A stretch of DNA of 6,285 nt from an uncultured Sediminibacterium sp. Lineage in GTDB: Bacteria > Bacteroidota > Bacteroidia > Chitinophagales > Chitinophagaceae. The notes beneath the pieces were generated by a model. That model worked only from the letters and a program-made list of their open reading frames with translations, was not told the DNA's origin and made no database searches. Shown here piece by piece: positions 5,701-6,285 of this stretch. The stretch's first letter is position 1; every line of letters begins with the position of its first letter. The position numbers and the translations under genes were made by a program. The stretch covers positions 1-6,285 of the forward strand of contig CALEST010000160.1 of NCBI GenBank assembly GCA_937907555.1. Direction: 5' to 3'.

Positions 5701-5740
5701 TCTTGCTATATTTGTGCATACAGCAAGATTATGTGCACAT
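5701..5740. repeat. Nested inverted repeats upstream of the DUF1801 gene
   Basis: TCTTGCT (5701-5707) and AGCAAGA (5722-5728) are a perfect 7-bp inverted pair 14 bp apart. Directly after comes the perfect 10-bp palindrome ATGTGCACAT (5731-5740). TGTGCA also occurs at 5713-5718, inside the first pair. The cluster sits 19-58 nt before the DUF1801 start codon, where an operator or leader hairpin would act. Function is inference. Confidence 0.4.
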
Positions 5741-5799
5741 GCTGATATTTAATTTTTATGCCTTTGTTCTTACTTATATAACACTTATTTTTCCAAAAC

Positions 5800-6285
5800 T
5801 TAATTGTCGGTAGTAAGTGGAAGTGTAGAAAAAGTACCACTTAAGATTTTCCAAACGCCCTTATCTTTCATCAAAATAAAAAAATCATTGGTATGGTGGC
5901 TGGCAATCCCGTCATAATATACAGTAGCATCTGCCCTTACAAAGGCTAATACCCCCTGTGAAACATTCACTGTATATTGCCTTACTGGTTCCTGGAATTT
6001 TTTATTTTGCTTTCCTTCGCGTTGCAACAAATACATTTCAGTTGTCATAGTAAATATTTCCGGCTCACCATTTAACATAGAGATGGAAGCAATATTGGAA
6101 TTAGGCAACAAAATATTTTTCATTTTCTCCTGTTCATCATTACCAAATGCAACCAGGAATTGTTCCACAGCAGCCTTTACTGCTGAATCTTCACCATTTG
6201 AAGTTTCAGCAGTTTTAAATGATGCCTCTTCCTGGGCAAATACAGAAATATCAGTGAAAAAAGTAGCAAGTGAAAATATAATGAT
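5800..6285 (-). CDS. Secreted NTF2/SnoaL-like domain protein (5' end outside window)
   Basis: The gene is cut by the right edge: the frame stays open to base 6285, giving 161 visible residues with no methionine start in view. The visible N-terminus is IIIFSLATFF... ending SVFAQ, the core and end of a signal peptide, so the protein is exported. An acidic, serine-rich linker follows. The mature domain runs from VKAAVEQFLVAFGNDEQEKM through ATVYYDG to NDFFILMKDKGVWKILSGTF. That long helix followed by a curved beta sheet, with a closing FFILMKDKGVWKI strand pair, is typical of the NTF2-like/SnoaL/DUF4440 superfamily. No catalytic residues can be assigned, and many exported members have unknown ligands. 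A GTG at 6168 could open a shorter cytoplasmic form but would discard the signal peptide and half the first helix. No terminator is visible after the TAA. Confidence 0.85.
   Translation of the reverse strand: MIIFSLATFFTDISVFAQEEASFKTAETSNGEDSAVKAAVEQFLVAFGNDEQEKMKNILLPNSNIASISMLNGEPEIFTMTTEMYLLQREGKQNKKFQEPVRQYTVNVSQGVLAFVRADATVYYDGIASHHTNDFFILMKDKGVWKILSGTFSTLPLTTDN

Noticed and set aside
5707..5714. TATATTTG, an exact plus-strand TAnnTTTG -7 match
   Set aside because: No TTG lies 17-23 nt upstream, and no plus-strand gene follows, only DNA antisense to the SnoaL-like gene.
1..6285. A new multi-gene defence, toxin-antitoxin, or mobile system; CRISPR or IS
   Set aside because: There are no spaced direct repeats, transposase, integrase, nuclease, or toxin-like pair. 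The small genes match known single-domain families and are mostly separated by over 100 bp.

Overview
The window looks like chromosomal DNA of an AT-rich Bacteroidota bacterium, probably near Chitinophagaceae/Sphingobacteriia (inference from protein style, not a measured placement). Clues: start codons mostly lack a purine-rich Shine-Dalgarno site, signal peptides end in Q-A or G-Q, the metallo-beta-lactamase is of the flavobacterial BlaB/IND style, and there are many small single-domain DUF proteins typical of that phylum. Nine protein genes are supported. Eight are on the minus strand and one on the plus strand. I see no tRNA, rRNA, CRISPR array, insertion sequence or phage gene.

Layout, left to right: a secreted alpha/beta hydrolase (7-1014, -); a 220-bp gap with a Fur-box-like 7-1-7 dyad; a small DUF4287 protein (1235-1453, -); a 279-bp gap with one hairpin; a two-gene unit read right to left, VOC/glyoxalase-fold protein (2043-2429, -) followed after 10 nt by a DUF6958 protein (1733-2032, -); a 218-bp gap with a perfect 7-bp hairpin; a complete subclass B1 metallo-beta-lactamase with all six zinc ligands (2648-3385, -); directly upstream of it a YitT/DUF2179 membrane protein (3481-4344, -); a 370-bp divergent intergenic region; a small membrane protein related to CrtO-type glycosyl-diaponeurosporenoate acyltransferases (4715-5188, +); a DUF1801 protein (5251-5682, -) convergent with it; and at the right edge a secreted NTF2/SnoaL-like protein (5800-6285, -) whose start lies outside the window.

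The genes do not form one pathway. The clearest functional statement is intrinsic beta-lactam hydrolysis in the periplasm by the B1 enzyme. It may be co-transcribed with yitT, although its own start, ribosome site and a weak promoter candidate sit in the 95-nt gap. VOC and DUF6958 are almost certainly one transcript. The rest look like independent accessory genes. I did not find a convincing new multi-gene system. The points most worth a second look are the B1 lactamase, the orphan CrtO-like acyltransferase, and the Fur-like dyad upstream of the hydrolase.
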